A stretch of DNA of 41,781 bases from Myxococcales bacterium (GTDB lineage: Bacteria > Myxococcota_A > UBA9042 > UBA3505): assembly GCA_002728755.1 (NCBI GenBank), contig PBVT01000060.1, forward strand, positions 1 to 41,781, in the 5' to 3' direction. The translations under genes were made by a program, and so were the position numbers. Below are positions 24,816 to 34,543 of the stretch, in pieces; positions within the stretch are counted from its first letter, which is position 1, and every line of letters starts with the position of its first letter. Below the pieces are notes generated by a model that worked only from the letters and a program-made list of their open reading frames with translations, searched no databases and was not told the origin of the DNA.

Positions 24816-26129
24816 ATGAAGATCCGATCTCTATGCGTTCTATTCTGCTTTTTGCTGCTGACAGCCTGCAGCGATCCTGAGCCCGGCACTCCGACCGAGC
24901 TGGGCTGGAAGGGCAAACATGTACAGACGATGCCCTTTGGTGCCGACGATAATAGTGAAGTCATTAAACTGCTACCATCCGGAGACCGAGCCGTAATGGT
25001 GGCTTCGAAGAGCCGGAAGATCACACTTCTTGAGGTCAGCCCGGACGAGGTGAAAGAGGTGGCGAGCGTAAAACTCTTCGCCGAGGATGCGAGTGATAGC
25101 GAGTTGACCCATATCGACTTCGACAGTGAGGGACGTTTTGCCGTGGTCACCCGCACTCTGCCCATCGTGGAAGAGGGCGAACTGGTCGATTGTCGTGGTT
25201 CCCTGGTCTTTGTTGATCTCGCAGACGATACCTTTGGGGCCGTTTTGCAGGAGGTGGAAGTGGGAGCCATGCCCGATGCGGTGGATATCAGCCCTGACGA
25301 TCGCTATGTGGTGAGCGCCGACGAGGTGGACTACAACGATGGCAAATGTCCCCTGCCGGAGGTCGACCCATCGGTAACCGTTCTTGAGATACCCAACGCG
25401 GATCCCACGGCAACAACGGTGCGTGCGGTGATCTCCATGGTCTCCGATTCCGAGGGGGCCCGTCGTGAACCGGAACAGATCATCTTTGCGTCCGACAGCG
25501 ATCATGTGGCGGTAACCCTTCAGGACACCCACGAGCTTCTCCTTTTTCAGCTCTCAGCTGTTCTCGATGCAGACGGTACCCTCGTGGAAACCAGCAGCGA
25601 CCAACTTTCAGTGGTTCGGCTACCAAATCGAAGCTCGGGAGCCGAACCGTGGCCCGACGGTGTGCACAGCTTTGTGGATGCATCGGGCGCGGAGTATTTC
25701 GTGGTCGCGGGGGAATATAACGACACCCTCACGGTGCTCGACCTGGATGGCACCCTTGTGGTCAATCATGAGATCCAACCGGCCAATATGCCGGGAGATC
25801 TGCCTCGAAACCTTGAGTCGTGGAATCATGCACCGTTTCGACCCGATTCTCTGGCGAGTTTCCATTACGATGGTCACTCGTATATAGCGGCCAGCCTGAA
25901 GCACGCCGGCGCCGTGGGTGTATGGCGTGTGGATGATCCTCTTACTATCCAGATAGCCGATGTGGTGAAGATAGGCTTCGACGATCAGGGAACTGCTACG
26001 ACGGAGAGCACCATCGGAACCGAGGGGATCAGCGCTAGCGCCGCGGGTCTGGTCCTGACGGCCAACGAGGAAGAGTCCTCGGTCTCTCTTGTAGCGCCGC
26101 TACTGTCCGGAGGCTCAGGGAGCGAGTAG
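24816..26129 (+). CDS. Beta-propeller lipoprotein in the TPP-controlled operon
   Basis: The 437-residue product starts [10 protein letters not shown] (ATG 24816, GGAG upstream), with lipobox LTAC. Repeating segments such as [65 protein letters not shown] and [17 protein letters not shown] are the blades of a seven-bladed WD/YVTN-like propeller. No catalytic motif is recognised. Pairing with an outer-membrane barrel under one TPP riboswitch suggests a surface or periplasmic partner: substrate capture, or release of thiamin from a bound form (inference). Its 3' end overlaps the convergent helicase gene by 15 bp. Confidence 0.85.
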   Translation: MKIRSLCVLFCFLLLTACSDPEPGTPTELGWKGKHVQTMPFGADDNSEVIKLLPSGDRAVMVASKSRKITLLEVSPDEVKEVASVKLFAEDASDSELTHIDFDSEGRFAVVTRTLPIVEEGELVDCRGSLVFVDLADDTFGAVLQEVEVGAMPDAVDISPDDRYVVSADEVDYNDGKCPLPEVDPSVTVLEIPNADPTATTVRAVISMVSDSEGARREPEQIIFASDSDHVAVTLQDTHELLLFQLSAVLDADGTLVETSSDQLSVVRLPNRSSGAEPWPDGVHSFVDASGAEYFVVAGEYNDTLTVLDLDGTLVVNHEIQPANMPGDLPRNLESWNHAPFRPDSLASFHYDGHSYIAASLKHAGAVGVWRVDDPLTIQIADVVKIGFDDQGTATTESTIGTEGISASAAGLVLTANEEESSVSLVAPLLSGGSGSE

Positions 26130-29051
26130 CTCCAGTAGATCGGCGCGGGTGATCCCCGCGCCACCGGTTCCGCCCCCAAGGGCGGCGTCGGAGAGGGCGC
26201 GTTTCTTCTCTTGAAGGACAAGAATACGCTCCTCTACGGTCTCGAGGCTTACCATGCGGTAGACCATGACCGGTCGCTCCTGACCAATACGATGGGCCCG
26301 GTCGGCGGCCTGGTCTTCTACAGCCGGATTCCACCATGGGTCCAATAGGAAGACATGGTCGGCCGCCGTGAGGTTCAAGCCGGTGCCACCGGCTTTCAGG
26401 GAGATCAGGAGGACCGGTGGACCTGCAGAGTCCTGAAAACTCTTCACCACTCCAGCGCGGTCCCGTGTGGAACCATCGAGTCGTAGATAGTTGATGCCCT
26501 GTTTTTCCAGGAGCGGCTCCACTTCATCGAGGAGCGATGTCCATTGGGAAAACACGAGCGCCTTATGGTCTTCCCAGACCACATCTTGAAGCTTCTCGAG
26601 AAGGAGTTCCATCTTGGATGATGTCGCACTCGACTGTCCTGGCACGAGATTTAGATGACAGGCCGCCTGACGTAGACGCAGAAGGGATTCGAGGGCCTTC
26701 ATCACACTGCCACCCGCTTCCAATTGCTCCATTACTTCGGCACGGCTCGCCGCTCGAATGGAATCGTAGGCGTCACGCTCGTTGCTGGAGAGCTCCGAGT
26801 GCAGCACCATATCTGTACGTGGGGGGAGCTCTTTGGCCACATCTCGTTTGAGACGGCGTAAGACAAAAGGTCGGATTCGCTTTCGAAGCCGTTCGATGCT
26901 CGGTAGGTCTCCCTGCACGATGGGGTCAACGTACCGCTCCTTGAAGTCCGAGTATCCGCCGAGTAGTCCACGATTTACGAAGTGGAAGATGCTCCAAAGC
27001 TCTTCGAGGCGATTTTCCACCGGTGTACCCGTCATGGCCACACGGAAGCGCGCGTTGAGTGTATAGGCCGCTTTGGTGACCTGGCTTGAGACGTTCTTGA
27101 TGGCCTGGGCCTCGTCGAGGACCACCGTTCCCCAGGATTCGGCGGCTAGTACCTCGGCGTCGAGACGTAGGATGGCATAGGTGGTTAGAAGCACGTCCCA
27201 GTCACCATCCAGCTTTCGTCGTGGTCCATGGTAGATCTTGGCGCGTAGACCGGGCCGGAACTTCTCGATCTCCTGGGCCCAGTTATGAAGTACGCTGGTC
27301 GGGGCCACCACCAGGGTTCGTCCCTCGAGGGCGCAGAGCACCTGCAGGGTTTTACCCAGGCCCATATCGTCCGCCAGGAGAGCCCCCAGGCCAGCCTTTT
27401 GCAGGAACCGTAACCAATGAACACCTTTGACCTGATAACCTCGTAGCTCGGCGGTCAGATCATCGGGTAGGTCCGCCTCAGGTATCCCGGTGAAGTCGTC
27501 GACGAGCACCTTCAATTCTCGAAGCTCTGGTGGTGCGGGGTATTCGAGTTGTTCGCATAGGTCCAGAAGGTCGGGGGTTGCGCTGGCGGGAAGTTCACCG
27601 TCTTCGCTGCGGGCCAACATCAGGTCGAGTACGCGGCCTCCGAATCGTTCCAACCAATCGCTGGGAAGGGGAGCCCAACCGCCGTCGATGAGCGGTACCA
27701 GATAGGCATCCTGCCTCCACGCATTGAGTACCGTCGTTGGATCGGCCTTAGCCTGGATCTCACGTTCTCCGTCCAAGCCCTGGGTATGGAATGCCAACTG
27801 AAAGTCCCGTCCTTCTACGGCAAAATCGGCGGAGAGTTCTGGGAACAATCGGAAGTTCTGGTGTGCGGTGCCTTCTACACTATCGGGCCAGGTGTCGAGC
27901 TTGGCGACAAAGTGCACCGCCGCTTCATCGGTAAAGACAGCGCGGCGGCCGGGTACCAGCCCCAACTCCGTCTGTAGTCGTTGGGTTAATCTCTCTTCCA
28001 TACGTTCGTTACGAACGGGGATCGTTCCTTTTTGCAGGGGAGTCAGCCCAGTCGAATCCACACGTGCGATGGCCGGATCCCCGTATACAAGGGTCGGCAA
28101 TACGGAGAGGGCGTGCCCTTGTGTTTCTACCGCGATGGCGATTCGGGGCGGTATGGTCTGAGTATCGGGTAATGCTGTTGTTTGGACCTGGACTGTCATC
28201 GTCTTGCGGTACCGTGGCAGTAGCTCATTGAGCAGGTACGCCATTCGGGTGGTGGGCATGACCCGCCCAGCCCGTAACTCTCGGGCCTCCTGGGGCTCCA
28301 GCCCGCCGGATCCCAGGGGCTGGATGATATCGCCACAGCGCACAAAGCCATTCTCAAACACTTCGTCTACATCGGTCGGATCGCAGAGCCGGACCAGGAC
28401 CCCGTCGGGATGATCTTCGACCACAACCTCGGGAACCGACGGTGCCCCTCTGGTGCGCATCGTCTTGTCGTCCAGACGGATGTCACTGCACCCTTCGAGG
28501 GCCCGGAGAAGCTCGGGTTCCGTGCTTCGTAGAAGAATCGGGGCCGACGACCCACCCTGAAGCCGATAGTTCAACACCTGGTCAACGGCCATATCGGCCT
28601 TGGTCGCCATGATGCTGGGGCCAGCCGTTTGACCCGACAGGATCCCCACGAGTGAGCGGGTAAAGGGCGCTTCAGAATCTTCCTCTACCAGCATTCGGAG
28701 AAAGCCGAGTCCGCGGGGCTCACGGCTTAAGCGGTAGCTGATGGTCGCCTCGTTCTTATAGGAGCTGGGGAGTTCTTCTCCACGTCGTCTTGCTTTGTTC
28801 AGGGCGATGACCGCTGCGGCGGCATGAGCGCAGGCCTCGTCGTTGCTGGGGCATTCGCAAGACCAGTCTTCAAACTCTGGATAGAGGGAGACGGTGTAGC
28901 AGAGATTTGTGTTCTCCCGGGCCACTCGCAAGATCACCTCTTCACCATCGTCCGACTCACCGGAGACAGCTCCATGCCGCGCCAGAAGGACAGCCTTGGA
29001 CCAGGTGTCCTGCGAACAGGACTCACGAATGGCTTTTAATAGTTCTTCCAT
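26115..29051 (-). CDS. SWIM-domain SNF2-family helicase (DEAD/DEAH-like ATPase)
   Basis: The 978-residue product starts with AGGTGGGGAG upstream. A SWIM zinc finger lies at about 63-85 ([20 protein letters not shown]-x-C...C-x-H). After a middle region typical of bacterial Snf2 proteins, the ATPase core runs from about 530: [11 protein letters not shown] (Walker A, about 560), [11 protein letters not shown] (motif II, about 646), [16 protein letters not shown] (motif III), a second lobe with [34 protein letters not shown] (motif V) and DRAHRIGQ (motif VI, about 922). Such proteins move along or remodel DNA-protein complexes; the bacterial role is unclear. No defence genes (for example DISARM or Dnd partners) are adjacent, so a housekeeping role is preferred. 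Confidence 0.95.
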   Translation of the reverse strand: MEELLKAIRESCSQDTWSKAVLLARHGAVSGESDDGEEVILRVARENTNLCYTVSLYPEFEDWSCECPSNDEACAHAAAAVIALNKARRRGEELPSSYKNEATISYRLSREPRGLGFLRMLVEEDSEAPFTRSLVGILSGQTAGPSIMATKADMAVDQVLNYRLQGGSSAPILLRSTEPELLRALEGCSDIRLDDKTMRTRGAPSVPEVVVEDHPDGVLVRLCDPTDVDEVFENGFVRCGDIIQPLGSGGLEPQEARELRAGRVMPTTRMAYLLNELLPRYRKTMTVQVQTTALPDTQTIPPRIAIAVETQGHALSVLPTLVYGDPAIARVDSTGLTPLQKGTIPVRNERMEERLTQRLQTELGLVPGRRAVFTDEAAVHFVAKLDTWPDSVEGTAHQNFRLFPELSADFAVEGRDFQLAFHTQGLDGEREIQAKADPTTVLNAWRQDAYLVPLIDGGWAPLPSDWLERFGGRVLDLMLARSEDGELPASATPDLLDLCEQLEYPAPPELRELKVLVDDFTGIPEADLPDDLTAELRGYQVKGVHWLRFLQKAGLGALLADDMGLGKTLQVLCALEGRTLVVAPTSVLHNWAQEIEKFRPGLRAKIYHGPRRKLDGDWDVLLTTYAILRLDAEVLAAESWGTVVLDEAQAIKNVSSQVTKAAYTLNARFRVAMTGTPVENRLEELWSIFHFVNRGLLGGYSDFKERYVDPIVQGDLPSIERLRKRIRPFVLRRLKRDVAKELPPRTDMVLHSELSSNERDAYDSIRAASRAEVMEQLEAGGSVMKALESLLRLRQAACHLNLVPGQSSATSSKMELLLEKLQDVVWEDHKALVFSQWTSLLDEVEPLLEKQGINYLRLDGSTRDRAGVVKSFQDSAGPPVLLISLKAGGTGLNLTAADHVFLLDPWWNPAVEDQAADRAHRIGQERPVMVYRMVSLETVEERILVLQEKKRALSDAALGGGTGGAGITRADLLELLAP

Positions 29052-29226
29052 CTCCCCACCTGCGAAGGACTGCGAGCCCTTCGCTCGACTTCATCCCTTA
29101 CGAAAAATAGAAGGGAAATGGAACGGAAATGTTTTCAAAGTTCGGATGGATCAGGTGTCTGGCCTAATGGAAAGAACTGTTCTATCGTCCCGTGTATTGG
29201 TGGCGGGTTGAAGCCAGAAACAAGGA

Positions 29227-31257
29227 ATGAGTGCGGTTATGATAACGGTGAATACGCTGGTCGAATTGGGTCTGGATCGAGACGCGGCAACGACGGCAGA
29301 GTCGATTCTGGCGAAGACATCCGACAAGACGGAGGCCTGGCGTCGCCTGTCGAAAGAGGTCCTTACACCAACGGTCCCTTTCGAGGTTCATCGCACCTTA
29401 TTCGAAGAAACCTATGCCACCTGGGAACCGGGCCAGGGCCCGCCACCGGTGTGGGTTCCCAGTTCGGAGGAGATACAAGCCACGAATCTCGCGCGCCTTA
29501 TGGACGGCGACTCCTACGAGTCTGTGTACCGGGCGTCTCTGGATAACCCCGAGTCGTTCTGGCGGCGTATGCTGAAAGAGCTCGGCGTGCAGGCCCGCAC
29601 TCCCTTTCATTGTGTCCTGGACCTGTCCGAGGGAGTGGAGCACCCCAAATGGTTCCCCGGCATGACCTTGAATATCGCCGAATCCTGTTTTCTGGAACGT
29701 GACCCAAACTCCTGCGCCATTGTCTGGCAAGACGAGGGAGGTGACATCAGTCGTATGTCCGTGCGGGAATTGGAGCAGTATTGTCACCATGTCGCGCAGG
29801 CCCTGGAAGCCTCTGGCTTTGAAGCCGGCGACGCCATCGCCATCGATATGCCGATGACGGTTGAATCGGTCGTGATCTATCTGGCGGTTGTTATGGCTGG
29901 TTGCGCTGTGGTGTCCATTGCCGACAGCTTCGCGCCCGTCGAAATTGAAAAGCGATTGCGTATCGCAGATGCCAAAGGGATCTTTACACAAGACGTTATA
30001 TTGCGAGGTGGAAAGACCTTGCCGCTCTACGAGCGCGTCAAAGAAGCGAACGCCCCGCGCACGATCGTGCTCCCCGCCACGGGGGCATTGCAGGTCTCCC
30101 TACGCGAAGGGGACCTCTCCTTCGACGACTTCCTGGCTACGACCACGGGCAATGTTGTTTATAGTCCCCGCGCAGGTGCAGTGACAGACACGACGAATAT
30201 CCTCTTTTCGTCGGGGACAACGGGTGATCCCAAAGCGATCCCCTGGACCCACCTTACGCCCATCAAAGCGGCGGCCGATGGGTTCATTCATCACGATATC
30301 CAACAGGGCGATGTGGTGGTCTGGCCCACCAATCTTGGCTGGATGATGGGGCCCTGGCTTATCTATGCGAGCTTGTTGAATGGAGCGACCATTGGATTGT
30401 TTCAGGGCACCCCTGGGAATCGTTCCTTTGGGACCTTTGTCCAAGATGTGGGCGTGACTATGCTCGGTGTTGTCCCCAGCCTGGTGAAGAGCTGGAAGGC
30501 CAGTGGGTGTATGGATGGGCTCGATTGGAGCAGCATCCGTTGCTATAGCTCCACGGGGGAAGCTTCCAGTCCCGAGGAGATGCATTGGTTGGTCGCCCAG
30601 GGTGGCTACAAGCCGGTGATGGAATATTGCGGTGGCACCGAGATCGGCGGTGGTTACGTCACGGGGACGCAGGTGCAGCCACAGGCCCTATCCGCCTTCA
30701 GCACTCCTGCCATCGGGTGTGGCTTTTTGATTATCGACGAGGAAGGGCAGCCGACGGATAACGGGGAGCTCGCGCTCCTTCCGCCGATGTTGGGCAGTTC
30801 CCAGACCCTCTTGAATCGCGATCACCACGAGGTCTACTTCGAAGATATGCCGAAGGGTCCTCGAGGTGAGCATCTACGTCGCCACGGTGATCAGGTGCTT
30901 CATCTAGGCGGTGGCTACTACCGGGCTCTGGGCCGAGTCGACGACACCATGAACCTGGGTGGTATTAAAACCAGCTCGGCAGAGATCGAGCGGGTGTGCA
31001 ATCAACTCGATGGGGTTCTTGAGACGGCGGCCATCGCGGTTCCACCGGCAGGTGGTGGTCCGAGCCAACTACTCCTATGTACGGTCGCAGACGGTCCGGC
31101 CGACGCTGACGCCCTTCGGGATGGATTTCAGCAGGCCATTCGCTCTGAGCTGAACCCACTCTTCAAGGTGGCCCGCGTCGTGTTGTTGGATAGTCTGCCC
31201 CGGACGGCATCCAATAAGGTGATGCGTCGGGTTCTACGCCGCGAGCACGGTGGTTGA
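29227..31257 (+). CDS. Acyl-/acetoacetyl-CoA synthetase-like AMP-forming ligase
   Basis: The 676-residue product belongs to the ANL superfamily and activates a carboxylate with ATP and CoA. The N-terminal ACS-type region (FWRRMLKELGV, WFPGMTLNIAESC) is followed by the P-loop ILFSSGTTGDPKAIPWTH (about 324), MMGPWLIYASL, the A5 region MEYCGGTEIGGGYV, the A7/A8 region YRALGRVDDTMNLGGIKTSSAEIE, and the catalytic Lys in PRTASNKVMRRVLRRE (about 660). The layout is closest to plant AAE17/18-like and acetoacetyl-CoA synthetase-like enzymes. The substrate is unknown. Two Met codons (29227, 29239) are possible starts; AAGGA lies directly before the first, so the second may be used. It is convergent with the methyltransferase, 5 bp apart. 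Confidence 0.93.
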   Translation: MSAVMITVNTLVELGLDRDAATTAESILAKTSDKTEAWRRLSKEVLTPTVPFEVHRTLFEETYATWEPGQGPPPVWVPSSEEIQATNLARLMDGDSYESVYRASLDNPESFWRRMLKELGVQARTPFHCVLDLSEGVEHPKWFPGMTLNIAESCFLERDPNSCAIVWQDEGGDISRMSVRELEQYCHHVAQALEASGFEAGDAIAIDMPMTVESVVIYLAVVMAGCAVVSIADSFAPVEIEKRLRIADAKGIFTQDVILRGGKTLPLYERVKEANAPRTIVLPATGALQVSLREGDLSFDDFLATTTGNVVYSPRAGAVTDTTNILFSSGTTGDPKAIPWTHLTPIKAAADGFIHHDIQQGDVVVWPTNLGWMMGPWLIYASLLNGATIGLFQGTPGNRSFGTFVQDVGVTMLGVVPSLVKSWKASGCMDGLDWSSIRCYSSTGEASSPEEMHWLVAQGGYKPVMEYCGGTEIGGGYVTGTQVQPQALSAFSTPAIGCGFLIIDEEGQPTDNGELALLPPMLGSSQTLLNRDHHEVYFEDMPKGPRGEHLRRHGDQVLHLGGGYYRALGRVDDTMNLGGIKTSSAEIERVCNQLDGVLETAAIAVPPAGGGPSQLLLCTVADGPADADALRDGFQQAIRSELNPLFKVARVVLLDSLPRTASNKVMRRVLRREHGG

Positions 31258-31262
31258 TTGGA

Positions 31263-32249
31263 TCAACCAGTCTTCTGCAGAAAGACGAGGGAGAAACGAA
31301 GGTTTCGGACCGAGACCACGCCGATGTTCTCGAAGCCCGATGGGCCGGCCAGGTCCTCCATCTCCTTTGGGGTATAGCTCTGCCCTTCGCGGGTATACAT
31401 CAGCATGGTCAGACCGAATAACGCGGCCTCTTCCGGTTGGCAGCGGTCTTCGTTCAAGAACATATCCTTGAGCACGACCAGTCCACCCGGAGCCAGAGAA
31501 TCCGCTAGCCTGGCAAAGAGGGTGCGGTTTTCATCGGGACCCAGACCATGGACGATATTGGAGAGGAGGGCGGCCTGGTATGGCCCACCCAGGGGATCGG
31601 TCATGAAGTCCCCCGAGATATATTGGAGACTGTCGCTGTATCGTTCTCGGGCGATATCTACGATAAGATCTCGATCGTAGAGGGTGACCTCCGCCCCGTG
31701 GCGAGTCAGCTCATGACCGTAGCGGCCATGGCCACCTCCAAGGTCGAGGATATGGGGCTGCTCGGGCAGGCGAGGCATAAGCCAGCGAGCGACCTCGACG
31801 ACGCTTCGTTCGCTCCGTCGATAGAGGTATTTCATGAAGGCACGAGCCCCCTCTGGATCGTGTTCACGTACGCCCCCTTCGCTCACACGAGAGGAACCAT
31901 CGGCGGCGCGTGCCGGCCCACCTTCTGCGAGGACGCGATCAAATCGCGACAGATCGCCGTGGGTACGCTCGGCGCTATCCAGACTCAAGGCACCCGCTTC
32001 AAGAAGCGTCTTCCCGGTGGGGGAGAGAGCATATCTGGATCCATCACTGCTCAATAAACCCAGATGGGCGAGCACTGGAGCTGTGATGGCGAGGGCTCGG
32101 TTATCTCCCTGCAGATCCTCTACGGTGCGTGCCTTTCCATCGGCGAGCTTATGAAATAAGCCCTGGCCGGACCACGCCGCAATTACCGCGTAGGCCAGAC
32201 TGTTTCGATACATCAGCACCAGGTCTTCTTCACAATCGATTCGTCGCAT
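31263..32249 (-). CDS. SAM-dependent methyltransferase (O-methyltransferase, dimerisation-domain type)
   Basis: The 328-residue product starts at ATG 32249 with AAGGAGCG at ideal spacing; the frame continues upstream but without features. The N-terminal helical region (LVLMYRNSLAYAVIAAWSGQGLFHKLADG, YALSPTGKTLL) resembles the winged-helix/dimerisation domain of plant-type O-methyltransferases. The SAM site is HILDLGGGHGRYG (about 163-175), followed by VTLYDRD, YISGDF, ALLSNIVHGLGPDE and GGLVVLKDMFLNE. Members methylate hydroxyl groups of small aromatic or quinone-like molecules, or tetrapyrroles. The substrate is unknown. It is divergent from the lhgO operon across 112 bp, so the two may share regulation. 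Confidence 0.9.
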   Translation of the reverse strand: MRRIDCEEDLVLMYRNSLAYAVIAAWSGQGLFHKLADGKARTVEDLQGDNRALAITAPVLAHLGLLSSDGSRYALSPTGKTLLEAGALSLDSAERTHGDLSRFDRVLAEGGPARAADGSSRVSEGGVREHDPEGARAFMKYLYRRSERSVVEVARWLMPRLPEQPHILDLGGGHGRYGHELTRHGAEVTLYDRDLIVDIARERYSDSLQYISGDFMTDPLGGPYQAALLSNIVHGLGPDENRTLFARLADSLAPGGLVVLKDMFLNEDRCQPEEAALFGLTMLMYTREGQSYTPKEMEDLAGPSGFENIGVVSVRNLRFSLVFLQKTG

Positions 32250-32283
32250 ATTTCGCTCCTTTTCTCCGGTTGGAATAACAGAA

Positions 32284-32349
32284 AGTGCGACAAAACCCAA
32301 TTGCGGATGCCATACTGGAGGCAACCTCGTTTTGGGGCAGTGACGCACT
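32284..32349. promoter_or_regulatory. Inverted half-sites AGTGCG(a/t)CA in a divergent intergenic region
   Basis: AGTGCGACA (32284-32292) and TGACGCACT (32341-32349) are inverted copies matching at 8 of 9 positions, 48 bp apart, between the methyltransferase and lhgO genes. The spacing allows looping or two operator half-sites. Chance is not excluded. Confidence 0.2.
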
Positions 32350-32361
32350 GTGGATGATGGG

Positions 32362-33612
32362 ATGGAACAGGCCGATGTCATCATAATCGGAGCCGGTATC
32401 GTGGGATTGGCCACGGCCCATGGATTGCTTCGCGAGCGCCCCGATCTGAAACTTTGTCTACTCGAAAAAGAAGAGGGGGCCGCCCAACACCAGACGGGTC
32501 ATAACTCGGGTGTCATTCATTCCGGAATCTATTACCGCCCAGGGAGCTATAAGGCGCGTCTTTGTCGGCAGGGCAAGGCGGCGTTGGAGCGTTTTCTGGA
32601 TGAGCAGGGGATCCAGTACAAACGGCGCGGCAAAGTCATTGTGGCGGTCGACCCGAGCGAGCGCCTACGTCTGGAGGCGCTCTACCAACGAGGCATAGAG
32701 AACGGCGTGGACTGTACCCTGGTGGGGGCCGAACAACTGCGTGAGATCGAGCCCCATACCGCAGGGCAATGGGCTATCTGGGTTCCAGAGACGGGTGTGG
32801 TGGATTTCGGAGTGGTTGCAGCCCGGATGGTGGACTGTATCGTCGAACGGGGAGGCCGCGTGGTGACCAACGCCCGGGTGCAGCGGGTGGTCGAGGATCG
32901 TGATCATGCGGTGATTGCATCGACCCAGGGAGAGTTTCGTGCCCGTCTGGTGATCAATTGTGCTGGTTTATATTCAGACCGTTTGCGATTGGAGGGTGGC
33001 CGACGATCGAGCGTACGAATTCTACCGTTTCGTGGGGAGTACTATTCTCTGGTGGAGTCGCGTCGAGATCTTTGCCGGTCTTTGATCTACCCGGTGCCCG
33101 ATCCGGCGCTCCCCTTTCTTGGGGTCCATCTGAGTCGGGGCATAGATGAGGCGGTACATTGCGGACCCAATGCCGTGTTGGCCTGGGATCGGGAAGGCTA
33201 CCGTCGCCGCAATCTTCGCTTGGCGGATGCCTGGGATACTCTCCGCTTTGGTGGGTTCTGGCGCATGGCGGGGCGCTATATGCGTGTGGGTACCCAAGAG
33301 TGGTGGCGCTCCTGGAATAAGAACGCTTTCGTTCGTTCTCTACAACGTCTAGTCCCGGATGTTTCGGGGGCCGATCTCGAAAGGTCACCGGCCGGTGTGC
33401 GTGCCCAGGCTGTACGGCCTGACGGTCATCTCGTGGATGATTTTCTCATTGAGGAGGAGCCGTTTTTTATCCATGTGCGCAACGCTCCGTCACCGGCCGC
33501 GACCGCGTCGCTGGCCATTGGTCAGGTGGTGGGAGAACAGGCGTTGGCACGACTCGATGCAACCTCTGCGTTGCATCCGTCCAGGGCAGCTGCCACAATA
33601 CTGCAACGATAA
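32362..33612 (+). CDS. lhgO: L-2-hydroxyglutarate oxidase / dehydrogenase LhgO
   Basis: LhgO is an FAD enzyme that oxidises L-2-hydroxyglutarate to 2-oxoglutarate and passes electrons to oxygen or the quinone pool. The 416-residue product (ATG 32362; a GTG at 32350 is possible) shows the dinucleotide fold VIIIGAGIVGLATAHGLL, LLEKEEGAAQHQTGHNSGVIHSGIYY (the DAO-superfamily signature diagnostic of LhgO), YKARLCRQG, VINCAGLYSDR, LPFRGEYYSL, LIYPVPDPALPFLGVHLSR, and the C-terminal FAD block HVRNAPSPAATASLAIG. It is the first gene of an apparent four-gene operon (gaps 10 and 3 bp, then a 1-bp overlap). Confidence 0.96.
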   Translation: MEQADVIIIGAGIVGLATAHGLLRERPDLKLCLLEKEEGAAQHQTGHNSGVIHSGIYYRPGSYKARLCRQGKAALERFLDEQGIQYKRRGKVIVAVDPSERLRLEALYQRGIENGVDCTLVGAEQLREIEPHTAGQWAIWVPETGVVDFGVVAARMVDCIVERGGRVVTNARVQRVVEDRDHAVIASTQGEFRARLVINCAGLYSDRLRLEGGRRSSVRILPFRGEYYSLVESRRDLCRSLIYPVPDPALPFLGVHLSRGIDEAVHCGPNAVLAWDREGYRRRNLRLADAWDTLRFGGFWRMAGRYMRVGTQEWWRSWNKNAFVRSLQRLVPDVSGADLERSPAGVRAQAVRPDGHLVDDFLIEEEPFFIHVRNAPSPAATASLAIGQVVGEQALARLDATSALHPSRAAATILQR

Positions 33613-33622
33613 CCCTGCGCCC

Positions 33623-34540
33623 ATGGAGTGTGGCTTGAGCGGCCCAGACGATCAAAAGAAGGGGACAGTTGAATCTCGTGCCGAAGCAGAACTGCGGGTC
33701 GAGATGGAGTCCACCATTACGCTCCTGGGCGATTGGATTGACACCATTCGAGCCGAGACACGGCAGCGAAACCATGCAGGTCTGAGCGCGGATTTTGAGA
33801 ATCTGCTCGAGGCCTACGAGCGTTTATGTTTGTTCAGCCGTGGTCTGGGAGCCCCGAACCGTACTACGCGCTCCATGGATGAATTGCGGGACTTTCGGCA
33901 TGAGCTTCGTACGCCGCTCACGGTCATCATGGGCTATAGCAAGATGTTGGCGCAGGAAGCACAAGACCAGGGCCTGGGCCCCATCGTTGATACCTGTGAG
34001 AAGATCACCCAGGAGACCCGTCGCCTGGTTGCAGCGGCGGCTGTTCCACTCTTTCGGCGCTTTCAATCCACGGGTGAGTTACAGATCTCCCAGTTGGCGC
34101 AGCTCGGCCTGGGGGAACCCATGGAGCGTGGCACCTTGTCACGGATACCGACCGACGAGATCGACAAACGTTTTGCTCTGCTGGCGATCAACCCTGCCGA
34201 CCAACGCCAAGCCCTGGAACAGTCCTTTAAGGACCGCTCCTTTGTTGTGAGTACGGCGAATTCCGGTGACGCGGTTCTGAATCTGGTGGAGCTTGCTCGC
34301 TTCGAGTTGTTGGTGATGGATGAGGAGATGCCCGACCTTCGGGTAGAAGAGGTGCTCCAACGTCTGCGGGGGAATGTGCGTACGAATGCTCTGCCTGTGA
34401 TTGTGGTGCAGAACGAGCAGAACGCGGAGAGAACACAACGATATATGGACCATGGAGCCAGTTTGGTTTTGTGCGCACCGATACAAGAATCGGAGCTGGA
34501 TGCTGCCCTTGGAACCTTATGTCCACCACGTGGGACATAG
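33623..34540 (+). CDS. HisKA phosphotransfer-like protein with degenerate receiver, no kinase catalytic domain
   Basis: The 305-residue product combines an N-terminal helical region, a HisKA dimerisation segment (DFRHELRTPLTVIMGYSKML, His93) and a receiver-like domain from about 184. There is no HATPase (N/G1/G2 boxes) between them. The receiver keeps the phospho-acceptor position (VMDEEMPD, Asp233), but the acidic pocket is replaced by LLAINPADQ and the conserved Lys by Ala285 (CAPI), so normal phosphorylation is doubtful. It may dimerise with or be phosphorylated by another kinase, or act as a scaffold. Start is uncertain: ATG 33623 has no Shine-Dalgarno, while TTG 33635 has GGAG upstream. 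No DNA-binding domain. Confidence 0.8.
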   Translation: MECGLSGPDDQKKGTVESRAEAELRVEMESTITLLGDWIDTIRAETRQRNHAGLSADFENLLEAYERLCLFSRGLGAPNRTTRSMDELRDFRHELRTPLTVIMGYSKMLAQEAQDQGLGPIVDTCEKITQETRRLVAAAAVPLFRRFQSTGELQISQLAQLGLGEPMERGTLSRIPTDEIDKRFALLAINPADQRQALEQSFKDRSFVVSTANSGDAVLNLVELARFELLVMDEEMPDLRVEEVLQRLRGNVRTNALPVIVVQNEQNAERTQRYMDHGASLVLCAPIQESELDAALGTLCPPRGT

Positions 34541-34543
34541 GCG

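Noticed and set aside
26115..29051. SWIM-SNF2 helicase as part of a phage-defence island
   Set aside because: No methyltransferase, nuclease or other defence genes are adjacent; the neighbours are a metabolic ligase and the TPP-controlled operon.
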